This document shows positions 51,923 through 59,660 of a stretch of 64,000 nucleotides of DNA, one piece after another. Position 1 is the first letter of the stretch. Each line of letters begins with the position of its first letter. This stretch comes from Paenibacillus lupini. GTDB taxonomy: Bacteria; Bacillota; Bacilli; Paenibacillales; Paenibacillaceae. The notes under the pieces are model-generated. The model saw only the letters and a list, made by a program, of their open reading frames with translations, did not search any database and was not told the DNA's origin. The translations under genes and the position numbers were made by a program. The DNA is taken from positions 124,001 to 188,000 of the forward strand of contig NZ_JAASRW010000003.1 in the NCBI RefSeq assembly GCF_011761355.1. Direction: 5' to 3'.

Positions 51923-52090
51923 AGACAAAGCCTGAGTGGTCACAAGGTAGCATGTCTTGATATGACGCTCACTATGCCCATAGTTGGCAGATTTCAGTGA
52001 AAACCGTTGCAAAATGTTAATATTTACGCCGTATACAACCCCCTATTGTCCGTTAATATAGAGGTAATAGCGAGAAGGGGGTAGTTACAG

Positions 52091-52210
52091 ATGAACGTTC
52101 CTGTTGGAGTATGGATTTTTGCCGGCATCATCGTTGTTTTGCTCACCTGGATGACCCTTTGGGTCACAAAGAAAGCATATTCGAAAAAATGGGACGACTC
52201 CGACGTCTAG
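52091..52210 (+). CDS. 39-residue single-pass membrane protein (YtzI-like)
   Basis: ATG behind agaaggggg. One hydrophobic helix (WIFAGIIVVLLTWMTLWV) followed by a basic-to-acidic tail (TKKAYSKKWDDSDV). Size, topology and the KAYS segment resemble the YtzI small-protein family of Bacillaceae. It has its own terminator. Function unknown. Confidence 0.65.
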   Translation: MNVPVGVWIFAGIIVVLLTWMTLWVTKKAYSKKWDDSDV

Positions 52211-52232
52211 TCAGATCGCACTATTATAAATA

Positions 52233-52276
52233 AGGGCTGCCTGAAGTGAACATAGTTCACTGGGGCAGCTCTTTTT
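52233..52276 (+). terminator. intrinsic terminator after small membrane protein
   Basis: agggctgcctgaagtgaac (52233-52251) pairs with gttcactggggcagctct (52255-52272) with small bulges, followed by T5. Confidence 0.88.
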
Positions 52277-52291
52277 CGTTGTTGGGGCGGC

Positions 52292-52690
52292 GGGCTTAGC
52301 GATACGGCGCATCGTTAAGGAGTGGAAAAGCAGGTAGGGAGAGGGCTATACGATGTGCGACATCGTTAAGGTGGACGAAAACGTGCGAAAGTGGCTTAAA
52401 AGTAGCTGGTTAGTTGGGCTAAACGATGTGCGACATCGTTAAGGAGTGGAAAAGGCAGGTTGGGGAGAGCTATACGATGTGGGACATCGTTAAGGTGGAC
52501 GAAAACGTGCGAAAGTGGTCTGAAAGTAGCTGGCTAGTTGGGCTAAACGATGTGCGACATCGTTAAGGAGCGGAAAAGGCAGGTAGGGAGAGAGCTATAC
52601 GATGCGGAACATCGTTAAGGTAGGCGGAAACTTGCGAAAGTGGTCTGAAAGTAGCTGGTAAGTTGGGCTAAACGATGTGGGATATCGTTA
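52292..52690. repeat. 124-bp tandem repeat with seven phased palindromes (array D)
   Basis: Units start at 52292, 52416, 52540 and 52665 (gggctwaacgatg). Each full unit has two palindromes CGATG-N5-CATCG within ACGATGTGCGACATCGTTAAGG. Centres: 52307, 52358, 52431, 52482, 52555, 52607, 52680; spacings 51, 73, 51, 73, 52, 73. The core is that of array B at 40.5 kb. It fills a gap between convergent genes. The sequence after it (52691-52914) has scattered tgca-containing palindromes but no gene. Confidence 0.9.
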
Positions 52691-52914
52691 AGGGTAGTAC
52701 GGGTGGAGGCGGAGTATGATCAACCTGTAAAAGTACATGTAAATACACTGCATTGGTGCTCGTATGGTTAATGTGATGCGAAAATGCAGGTAATTTTACT
52801 GTCACTGCACCAATTAGCTTCGTTCCCTGCATTTTATCTGCACTTTTGCATCAGGATGTTTAAAATTAGGTTCTATCAGCGGATTAAGTTGCACTTTAGC
52901 AGTAGAAATCAAAA

Positions 52915-52958
52915 GAAAAGGGCTACCCCTAAGCCTGTAGCTTAGCGAGCTGCCCTTT
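52915..52958 (-). terminator. terminator of the mqnB-mqnD operon
   Basis: aaagggc (52917-52923) pairs with gcccttt (52952-52958), with inner ctaagc/gcttag. On the minus strand it runs into a T-rich stretch. It is 13 bases past the mqnD stop. Confidence 0.78.
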
Positions 52959-52970
52959 AGATATTTCCTA

Positions 52971-53813
52971 TTAACCCTTGAACTCGAGCAGAGATGGGTC
53001 GAAGGCAGGAACGAGGCCTTCTTCGGCTGCACGGGTGAGCAGGGAAGTGATTGCGGCATAACCGCTGCTGCCGAGGTTGCCGGTGAAGTCGTTCACATAC
53101 AGGTTAATGTGCTGCTGGGCAACGGACGGGTCCATTTCCTGCGCATGCTGCATCACATATTCCTTCGACGCTTCCGGATGCTTCCAGGCATACTCGACGG
53201 ATTGCTCGATCCAGCTCGAGATGGATGCCAGATCCAGCGATCGGCGGGCGATAATGGCACCAAGCGGGATCGGCAGTCCGGTATCAGACTCCCACCAGCT
53301 GCCGAGATCAACCAGCATGGACAAGTCATAGTTCTGGTAAGTGAAGCGTGCTTCATGAATGACAAGCCCCGCATCAATCTTGCCATCGCGTACAGCAGGC
53401 ATGATCTCATGGAATGGCATAACGATAATTTCGCCTACGCCGCCGGGCACATTTTGAGCGGCCCATAGACGGAACAGCAGATAAGCAGTCGAACGCTCAC
53501 TTGGTACGGCTACCTTTTTACCGTTTAAAGTAGACGGATCTTCAAGCTTCTCCTTCGTCAGGACAAGCGGGCCGCAGCCTCGGCCAAGTGCACCGCCGCA
53601 TGGCAAAAGAGCATAATCTTTGAGCACCCATGGCAGAGCAGCGTAGGAGATTTTGAGCACATCCAGATCACTGTCGCCGCTGGCAGCCAGGTTGTTTGTA
53701 ATGTCGATATCAGCATATGTCACTTCAAATTCCGGCGCGCCGGGAATCAGTCCATGCGTCAAGGCATGGAACACAAACGTGTCATTGGGACACGGGGAAA
53801 AAGCAATTTTCAT
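52971..53813 (-). CDS. mqnD: 1,4-dihydroxy-6-naphthoate synthase
   Basis: 280 residues. FSPCPNDTFVFHAL at the N-terminus and GGALGRGCGPLVLTKE in the middle are hallmarks of MqnD, a periplasmic-binding-protein-like lyase that converts cyclic de-hypoxanthinylfutalosine to 1,4-dihydroxy-6-naphthoate in the futalosine route to menaquinone. PSERSTAYLLFRLW and GLVIHEARFTY also fit. Its ATG overlaps the mqnB stop (ATGA), so the two are coupled. Confidence 0.93.
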   Translation of the reverse strand: MKIAFSPCPNDTFVFHALTHGLIPGAPEFEVTYADIDITNNLAASGDSDLDVLKISYAALPWVLKDYALLPCGGALGRGCGPLVLTKEKLEDPSTLNGKKVAVPSERSTAYLLFRLWAAQNVPGGVGEIIVMPFHEIMPAVRDGKIDAGLVIHEARFTYQNYDLSMLVDLGSWWESDTGLPIPLGAIIARRSLDLASISSWIEQSVEYAWKHPEASKEYVMQHAQEMDPSVAQQHINLYVNDFTGNLGSSGYAAITSLLTRAAEEGLVPAFDPSLLEFKG

Positions 53814-54472
53814 TCGATAACCTCCCGTAATACGGAGCTTGCAGCTTCAAGAGACTGCAGAGCGTCCTTGATCCGCCAAGCGCTGCGGTCACGCGGGCCA
53901 ACCGGATTTGAGATGGCACGAAGCTCCAGCACTGGAAGACCAGCACGGCGGGCAGCAGCGGCAACACCAAAGCCTTCCATCGCTTCCGCGGCAGCACCAG
54001 AAATACGCTCGGTGAGCGCAGCAGCTGTCTCGGCTGATCCGGTTACTGTAGACAAAGTAAGGACTGGGCCTAGTGTTGTTTGTAACCCGGCAGCTTGAAG
54101 CGCCGATGTTAAGCGCTCAGCAAGCGCTACATCTACCTCAATAACAGCGGAGCCAAATCCAAGCTTGTCCACGCTGTGGAAGCCTTCCGGTGTTTCAGCA
54201 CCAAGATCGGCGGCGATAATCGTATTTGAGACGACAAGCGAACCAACCAAGGCACGCTCCTTGAATCCACCGGCGATACCGGCGGAAATTACAAGGCGAT
54301 AAGCACCGGGACCTGCTAGTGCAAGCACCGTTGCTGTGCTGACAGCCGCTTCAACCGGGCCAACACCTGCTTCCATCACCTCGAAGCGGCTGTCTCCTTG
54401 TAGACCGCGCAGGACGGCATCTCGTTCAACCGCTACTGCGGTCATGACGAGTATTTTTCCATTTTCGCTCAT
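53810..54472 (-). CDS. mqnB: futalosine hydrolase
   Basis: 220 residues from ATG 54472, with aaaggag 8 bases before it. Phosphorylase/nucleosidase fold: ILVMTAVAVERDAV, GVGPVEAAVSTA, VISAGIAGGF, and the acidic EAMEGFGVAAAA with RAISNPVGPRD at the end. Releases hypoxanthine from futalosine, the step before MqnC and MqnD. Only mqnB and mqnD are in this window, so mqnA, mqnC and mqnE should lie elsewhere. The released hypoxanthine is a PbuG/purine-salvage substrate. Confidence 0.93.
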   Translation of the reverse strand: MSENGKILVMTAVAVERDAVLRGLQGDSRFEVMEAGVGPVEAAVSTATVLALAGPGAYRLVISAGIAGGFKERALVGSLVVSNTIIAADLGAETPEGFHSVDKLGFGSAVIEVDVALAERLTSALQAAGLQTTLGPVLTLSTVTGSAETAAALTERISGAAAEAMEGFGVAAAARRAGLPVLELRAISNPVGPRDRSAWRIKDALQSLEAASSVLREVIE

Positions 54473-54653
54473 GCTGCAAACTCCTTTAATAATGAAACGC
54501 GTCGCCAAAGTTCGACGAAACATTTCACATTGGCGATAAAATCTACCTCGTAACGCGGTCGCTCATCTGCGGATAAGCTTCAATAATGATTTTCTCACTA
54601 CTAAAGTAATTATAGACCTCTTAGAAGGCTGTTGTCATTTTTTCGAACGGCTG

Positions 54654-54869
54654 TTATCGCTTGCGAACCTCAAAAAACTCGCATTCCTGCCTGGTGTAGT
54701 AGACGAGGTCGCTTACGCTGGACTGGATCACAACGATGTTGTCGTCGAATCGGACCACGGAGCCGCCGCTGTTCACAATATAATCATCCTTAAAGACGCG
54801 TACCGGATATTGCCGTTTAACGGCCTCTTCGAAGTCCGGATCGGTAAACAATTTACGGTTCATAGCCAC
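54654..54869 (-). CDS. conserved small protein, function unknown
   Basis: 71 residues from GTG 54869, 9 bases after ggggag; ATG 54863 is the alternative. Beta-rich (YPVRVFKDDYIVNSGGSVVRFDDNIVVIQSSVSDLVYY) with a charged tail (CEFFEVRKR). No membrane segment, no known motif. It lies alone between mqnB and the lactonase gene, facing away from the latter. Confidence 0.6.
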   Translation of the reverse strand: MAMNRKLFTDPDFEEAVKRQYPVRVFKDDYIVNSGGSVVRFDDNIVVIQSSVSDLVYYTRQECEFFEVRKR

Positions 54870-54956
54870 TATTCTTTTCTCCCCTTTCGTGCTTAATGAA
54901 TTCGTTAAAAACAGTGTAGGCTTAAATGAGGCCGTTGTCCATGCGGAGCACAGAGC

Positions 54957-54985
54957 TTGGTTTATGTATCCTAAGAGGGTACAAT
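54957..54985 (+). promoter_or_regulatory. promoter of lactonase gene
   Basis: TTGGTT (54957-54962), 17-bp spacer, TACAAT (54980-54985). Confidence 0.68.
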
Positions 54986-55021
54986 ATAGAGAGCATTTAT
55001 AGAAGCGGGAGGAAATAATTC

Positions 55022-56092
55022 ATGACCTTACATAATGAAAAACTTACTGTATTTATCGGATCTTACGCAGAAGCTTCGGCCAGCGGCGTGTACCGGTATG
55101 AATTTGATACGACGGAAGGGACGCTTACGCTGCTGAATCAAGCATCGGGTCTGAAGAACCCAACGTTCCTTAATGTAGACGTAGCTAACCGCAGACTATA
55201 CGCGATCGCAGAAGGTGTGGACGCTGAAGGGGCGAAGGTTGGTGATAGCGTTGCTTTTTCGATCGAGGGAAGTGGACTTACTGAGTTAAACCGGAAGCTT
55301 GCGATTACAGCACCTTCCTGCCATATTCAACGTGATGCGAACAGCGAATTTGTGCTGCTCTGCAGTTACCATGGAGGCCGGATCAGCCTTGTTTCCTTGA
55401 CGAAAAATGGTGAGATCGGCGAGCTTCTCGACATCCAGCAGCATGAAGGAACTGGCCCGCATCCGAACCAAAATCAGCCGCATCCACATAGCACGAATTT
55501 CAGCCCGGACGGTAAATATATTTTTGTGCCGGATCTTGGCATTGACCGGATTGTGGCTTACACCCTGGATAAAGAAAACTGCAAGCTGGTTCGCCATGGC
55601 GAGACCGTTGTGCATCCTGGCGCAGGCCCGCGTCATATGACGTTCCATCCGAACGGTCAGTTTGCTTTTGTCATTAACGAGCTGGACTCGACAATCATTG
55701 CTTACCGTTACGATGCGGAAAAGGGTGCCCTGGAAACGCTGCAGACGGTATCCACTTTGCCTGAGGGTTATACGGAAGCGAATGGCTGCGCAGAAATCGC
55801 GATTTCAGAGGATGGTCGTTTCTTGTACGGCTCTAACCGTGGTCACGATAGCCTTGTTGTTTTTGCGGTTGATGGGGAAAGCGGTCAGCTTACACTGGTT
55901 GGACATGTGTCGACGGAAGGCAAACATCCACGTCATTTTGCGCTGGTACCAGGTGGTCAATTTGCGATTACGGTGAACAAGGATACGAATAATGCTGCGG
56001 TGTTCCGTATTGCGGAGTCGGGTATGCCGGTATATACGGGTTATTCGATCGAGATCGCTGGGCCGGTGTGCGTCATTCCTGTTCAGCTTTAA
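55022..56092 (+). CDS. lactonase-family beta-propeller protein (6-phosphogluconolactonase, YkgB-like)
   Basis: 356 residues. Seven-bladed propeller of the lactonase family (PF10282): IGSYAEASASGVYRYEFD, LLCSYHGGRISL, HPHSTNFSPDGKYIFVPDLG, GAGPRHMTFHPNGQFAFVINEL, GKHPRHFALVPGGQFAITVN. Hydrolyses 6-phosphogluconolactone in the oxidative pentose phosphate path in known relatives. Ribosome site gggagg. The APH-like kinase gene follows after 29 bases. Confidence 0.9.
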   Translation: MTLHNEKLTVFIGSYAEASASGVYRYEFDTTEGTLTLLNQASGLKNPTFLNVDVANRRLYAIAEGVDAEGAKVGDSVAFSIEGSGLTELNRKLAITAPSCHIQRDANSEFVLLCSYHGGRISLVSLTKNGEIGELLDIQQHEGTGPHPNQNQPHPHSTNFSPDGKYIFVPDLGIDRIVAYTLDKENCKLVRHGETVVHPGAGPRHMTFHPNGQFAFVINELDSTIIAYRYDAEKGALETLQTVSTLPEGYTEANGCAEIAISEDGRFLYGSNRGHDSLVVFAVDGESGQLTLVGHVSTEGKHPRHFALVPGGQFAITVNKDTNNAAVFRIAESGMPVYTGYSIEIAGPVCVIPVQL

Positions 56093-56121
56093 TATTGCGT
56101 GCGTAGGGGGAGAGGTCGGTT

Positions 56122-57051
56122 ATGCAGATTCCTGAGCATTTGAGCGAGACGATTAAATCCGTTCATGGCGAAAAAGGCGAGCTGTGGCTGGCAGATTTCG
56201 ATCAGCTTTTGCTTCAATGTGAAGAGCAGTGGGGGATGACGGTAGAGCTGCCGTCTCCCTTTACGTTATCGTTTAATTTTGTAGCTCCGGGTGTGCTCCG
56301 GGATGGGACGGCTGCCGTGCTGAAGCTTTGCGTGCCCTGCCGGGAATTCCGTACGGAGCTTGCGGCGCTGCGATTATATGATGGCCGCGGCGCGGTGCGT
56401 GTGCTGGCCGCGGATGAGGAGCGGGGCGCGCTATTGATTGAGCGCGTGAGCCCGGGTATGATGCTGGCGGAGTCGGAGCTTGGTGACGACGACAGGACAT
56501 TGGCGGCCGCCGAGGTGATGCGGCGGATTTATGTTCCTGCGCCGGACGGGGGAGAATTCCCGTCCGTAGCGGACTGGGCCGCGGGCCTTGGCCGGCTGCG
56601 TCAGCGGCATGGCGGCGGCACGGGGCCGTTGCCGGAGCGCGTGGTCAGCCGCGCGGAGGCAGTGTTTGATCGGCTGCTCGGAGAGCGCAGCCGGATGCAG
56701 TTGCTGCTCCATGGTGACTTGCACCATGGGAATATTTTGTCTTCGGGAGATGGGCAGCCGGGATGGCTGGCTATTGACCCGAAGGGTGTGGTTGGAGAGG
56801 CGGAATACGGAACGATTCCGCTGCTCTTGAACCAGCTGCCGCCGAAGGGGCAGCTGGATGTGATTCGGCGCCGCGTAGAGCTATTATGCGGCGCGCTTGG
56901 TCTTGACCACGCCAGGTTACTGGCGTGGGGGTTCGCCCATGCGGTGCTGTCAGCCGCATGGTGCGATGAAGACGGCGTCGGCGATATCGACGGCACACTG
57001 AAAGTAGCGTACTGGTTCGAAGAGCTGCTCGCTGAGTTGCCAACTAGCTAA
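56122..57051 (+). CDS. APH(6)/hydroxyurea-type phosphotransferase
   Basis: 309 residues. Aminoglycoside/hydroxyurea antibiotic resistance kinase family (PF04655), which includes streptomycin 6-kinases. FTLSFNFVAPG and AAVLKLCVP form the nucleotide lobe with its Lys; LLLHGDLHHGNIL carries the catalytic Asp and metal Asn; WLAIDPKGVVGE is the DPKG metal motif. The coding region, especially 56300-57000, is clearly richer in G+C than its neighbours and rich in GCG/GGC codons, suggesting acquisition by transfer. Resistance is a family-based possibility, not shown. Confidence 0.87.
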   Translation: MQIPEHLSETIKSVHGEKGELWLADFDQLLLQCEEQWGMTVELPSPFTLSFNFVAPGVLRDGTAAVLKLCVPCREFRTELAALRLYDGRGAVRVLAADEERGALLIERVSPGMMLAESELGDDDRTLAAAEVMRRIYVPAPDGGEFPSVADWAAGLGRLRQRHGGGTGPLPERVVSRAEAVFDRLLGERSRMQLLLHGDLHHGNILSSGDGQPGWLAIDPKGVVGEAEYGTIPLLLNQLPPKGQLDVIRRRVELLCGALGLDHARLLAWGFAHAVLSAAWCDEDGVGDIDGTLKVAYWFEELLAELPTS

Positions 57052-57087
57052 CCCCACGGCAAACCTCGAGCAAATAAGACGGAAAAA

Positions 57088-57160
57088 CCGTACTACAGGC
57101 GGGAAACGAGTAGTCTAGGCGGCGCATCGAGTCCAATAAGTCGATTAACCCGTACTACAG
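57088..57160. repeat. 62-bp-spaced direct repeat
   Basis: ccgtactacag occurs at 57088 and 57150, exactly 62 bp apart, with several cgag half-palindromes around them (57067, 57107, 57128, 57169). It looks like a decayed member of the phased arrays. Confidence 0.45.
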
Positions 57161-57197
57161 TGGTAGGCCGAGCAGTTTACATACAACGCGATAACCT

Positions 57198-57224
57198 AAA
57201 GCCGACCTCGCGTCGGCTTTTTTT
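57198..57224 (+). terminator. intrinsic terminator after kinase gene
   Basis: aaagccgac (57198-57206) pairs with gtcggcttt (57212-57220), then T-run. Confidence 0.9.
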
Positions 57225-57255
57225 CAATCCAAATAAAAATTCCGCATGGAAGTAG

Positions 57256-57297
57256 TTGACATTTCCAGTAAAATAGATTAATTTATTGATAAATAAA
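57256..57297 (+). promoter_or_regulatory. tetR promoter with operator
   Basis: TTGACA (57256-57261), 17-bp spacer, weak TAATTT (57279-57284), overlapped by the operator at 57278-57297 (core tttattgataaataaa, 57282-57297). The reverse complement of this 16-mer recurs before the MFS gene. Confidence 0.75.
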
Positions 57298-57312
57298 TAA
57301 ACGAGGTAGCCT

Positions 57313-57855
57313 ATGACGCCAAGAGAAAAAGACTTCACTGCTATATCGAACCGAAAAGATCAGATCCTGGATGCTGCCGCTTCACTGTTTGCAAACAATG
57401 GATTTTATAAGACGACAACGGCTATGGTAGCTGCAGAGGTAGGGGTGACCCAGCCTTATGTGTTCCACTTCTTCAAGACGAAGGAAGAGTTATACCTCGC
57501 CGTACTCGAGAGAGCACAGAGCCGGCTTATGCATGCTTTTTCTACGGTTGACGCTCCGCCGGAAAGACTTGCTTATATGATGGGCAATGCATTTAACGAG
57601 CTGATGGCAACACACCGCGATGAGATTCTGTTATGTATGCAGTCGTTTGCGACACCTGAGCCGAATATTCGGGAGATCGTGAAAGACAAATTTGCTGAAA
57701 TTCATACGGTTGTCGCCGAACGCTTCGAACGTGCCGGTCTGCCAAATCCGAGCGCGCAGGCTTCATCCTTTATTGCATGTGGAATGGTCATTACGATGTC
57801 CGAAGTCCTGCAGCTTCCTGTACTAGGACAGCTTGGGCAAACAGGAATGCAGTAA
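57313..57855 (+). CDS. TetR-family regulator of the MFS pump
   Basis: 180 residues. TetR HTH at about 20-65 (QILDAAASLFANNGFYKTTTAMVAAEVGVTQPYVFHFFKTKEEL in order, shown here as one family block). The C-terminal ligand domain has Cys residues (LLCMQSF, FIACGMV). Ribosome site gaggt. It is separated from the MFS gene by a terminator, but both promoters carry the same operator. Confidence 0.88.
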   Translation: MTPREKDFTAISNRKDQILDAAASLFANNGFYKTTTAMVAAEVGVTQPYVFHFFKTKEELYLAVLERAQSRLMHAFSTVDAPPERLAYMMGNAFNELMATHRDEILLCMQSFATPEPNIREIVKDKFAEIHTVVAERFERAGLPNPSAQASSFIACGMVITMSEVLQLPVLGQLGQTGMQ

Positions 57856-57875
57856 CACGCTGTGCACGGATTCTC

Positions 57876-57926
57876 ACCTCTAGACGCGGTCGCATATTTT
57901 CGATAGACCACGGTAGAGGTTTTTTT
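57876..57926 (+). terminator. terminator between tetR and MFS genes
   Basis: acctcta (57876-57882) pairs with tagaggt (57914-57920), with an inner gcggtc/gacc step, followed by T6. Confidence 0.78.
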
Positions 57927-57936
57927 ACTGGATTCA

Positions 57937-57956
57937 TTTATTTATCAATAAATAAA
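57937..57956. promoter_or_regulatory. TetR operator of the MFS gene
   Basis: A 20-bp near-perfect palindrome (tttatttatc / aataaataaa) that matches the reverse complement of the 57278-57297 site at 19 of 20 positions. It lies 25-44 bases before the MFS start. Confidence 0.78.
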
Positions 57957-57980
57957 GTTCCAATAAAAGGAGAAATTCAC

Positions 57981-59408
57981 ATGCTATCTACTGGTTCACG
58001 GGTTAGGCTGCTTGTTGTCACTTGTATTGCCCTGTTTATGGCGATGCTCGATAATCTGGTTATTGGGGTGGCGCTGCCATCCATCCAGGAAGATTTTCAC
58101 GCGGGTATGTCCGATCTGCAATGGTTTCTCAATGCCTACACCTTAGCTTTTGCCGTACTGCTCATTCCGTTTAGTGTGCTGGGGGATCGATTTGGCCGTA
58201 AAAAAATGTTCCTGCTCGGCGTCGTCCTATTCACCTTAGGCTCGCTTGCTTCCGCGCTTAGTACCAGCTCAATTGAGCTTTCGCTGTCACGGGCTTTGCA
58301 GGGTATTGGCAGTGCGGCGATCATCCCGCTTAGCTTGACGCTGGTGAATGCAGCTTTTCCTCCTGAAAAACGTGCCGCGGCTATCGGCCTATGGTCCGGC
58401 ATATCCGGACTAGGGCTGTCCATTGGTCCTTTGGTCGGCGGTATTATTGTAAACGGAGCGCCTTGGCAGATGATCTTCTGGATTAACGTGCCGATTGGGA
58501 TCGTTGCGATAATTTTCGGAGCATTTTGGTTGACGGAATCGAAGGGAGAGCGCAAGCCTTTGGACCTGCCGGGTATTGTACTGCTGGGCACTTCCTTGTT
58601 TGGCATTGTATTCGGATTAATGCGCGGCAACTCGGAAGGCTGGGGAACAATTGATGTGTGGGGATCGATGGCAGGCGGGGCAGTCCTGTTGCTGGCGTTC
58701 TACCTATGGGAGCGCAGCCGGAAGCAGCCGTTCGTGCAATTCAAGTATTTCCGTAATCGGTCGTACAGCGCCTATTTGTCGGCTGGCTTTTGGATGAACG
58801 CGGGGATCTTTGGTGCGATCTTCCTACTAACGTTGTTCCTGCAGCAAGCTCAAGGTTATTCAGCTCTTGGAGCAGGTGTAAGGGAAATGGCATGGACCGT
58901 ATGTACGATGATTTGTGCACCGGTTGCGGGTCTATTAGTCGGACGTTATGGTACCAAACGAATCCTACTCTTTGGACTATTGCTGCAGATAGCTGCGATG
59001 GTCTATATTGCAGTGCTTATTATCAATCAAGGCGCAGTCATCCCGTTTGCCATTCTAGTCCCGGCAATGGTTGCGGCAGGCGCAGGTATGGGCTTCAGCT
59101 TTACGCCGCTTTCCCACGGTATTCTTACATCTGTTCCGGAAAATGCGGCAGGTGAAGCAAGTGGCTTAAGCAATGCGTCGCGTGAGCTTGGCGGTGTGTT
59201 TGGCGTAGCGATTAGTGGTCTTGTCTTTGAGAGTGGCGGAGCAATCACTTCTCCGGAAGCTTTTGGTGACCATCTTGTTCCTGCACTATTCGTGCTGGCT
59301 GGTATGCTGGCTTTGGGCTTCTTGTCGGTTGCTATCCTAATTAGAGGAAAACATAAGTCCTCCTCAAAGGAATCTACGACCAACGTTCGAGTCGAAACTA
59401 GCAATTAA
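57981..59408 (+). CDS. MFS multidrug exporter, DHA2 (EmrB/QacA) family
   Basis: 475 residues from ATG 57981, behind aaaggag. Fourteen predicted membrane helices. Motif A is GDRFGRKKMFLLG; motif C-like segments GISGLGLSIGPLVGG; and the DHA2-typical start ALFMAMLDNLVIGVALPSI with a membrane Asp in helix 1. Proton-driven drug export. Regulated by the TetR gene in front through a shared operator. Confidence 0.92.
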   Translation: MLSTGSRVRLLVVTCIALFMAMLDNLVIGVALPSIQEDFHAGMSDLQWFLNAYTLAFAVLLIPFSVLGDRFGRKKMFLLGVVLFTLGSLASALSTSSIELSLSRALQGIGSAAIIPLSLTLVNAAFPPEKRAAAIGLWSGISGLGLSIGPLVGGIIVNGAPWQMIFWINVPIGIVAIIFGAFWLTESKGERKPLDLPGIVLLGTSLFGIVFGLMRGNSEGWGTIDVWGSMAGGAVLLLAFYLWERSRKQPFVQFKYFRNRSYSAYLSAGFWMNAGIFGAIFLLTLFLQQAQGYSALGAGVREMAWTVCTMICAPVAGLLVGRYGTKRILLFGLLLQIAAMVYIAVLIINQGAVIPFAILVPAMVAAGAGMGFSFTPLSHGILTSVPENAAGEASGLSNASRELGGVFGVAISGLVFESGGAITSPEAFGDHLVPALFVLAGMLALGFLSVAILIRGKHKSSSKESTTNVRVETSN

Positions 59409-59420
59409 TATTTTGTATTT

Positions 59421-59468
59421 CGAAAGAAGCCTAGTCAGGTCCAATTGGATCTGACTAGGCTTCTTTCG
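59421..59468. terminator. very strong hairpin after MFS gene
   Basis: A 22-bp stem with one G-T pair (59421-59442 with 59447-59468, loop aatt). T-run is poor on plus; stem strength suggests termination or message stabilisation. It is immediately followed by palindrome array E. Confidence 0.8.
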
Positions 59469-59472
59469 TATG

Positions 59473-59653
59473 TTGGATTTCCTCCAGTGAAACAAAACCC
59501 AAACCGATCGTCTTACCCTCTAGACTGGATTTCCTCCAATATAAACTCCATTCTGGCGCATCTCGAAAGTATTTTGATTCAATTCTACTGGATGAAATCC
59601 AGTCTAGCTTCAGGAGAACGTCCCAGAGAGTAAATATAGTGTACAAAATCCAA
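59473..59653. repeat. phased palindrome array E (TGGATTTCC-type)
   Basis: Four 15-bp elements TTGGA/CTGGA-N5-TCCAG/TCCAA flanked by TA bases, centred at 59480, 59532, 59595 and 59646 (spacings 52, 63, 51). The centre five bases are tttcc, tttcc, tgaaa, caaaa, so the third and fourth are inverted relative to the first two. Related in sequence to array F at 16.8 kb. Confidence 0.82.
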
Positions 59654-59660
59654 CGTAGCG

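Noticed and set aside
52292..52690. CRISPR-like regular repeat.
   Set aside because: The spacers are themselves repeated between units, the repeat is a 124-bp tandem with two palindromes, and there are no cas genes.
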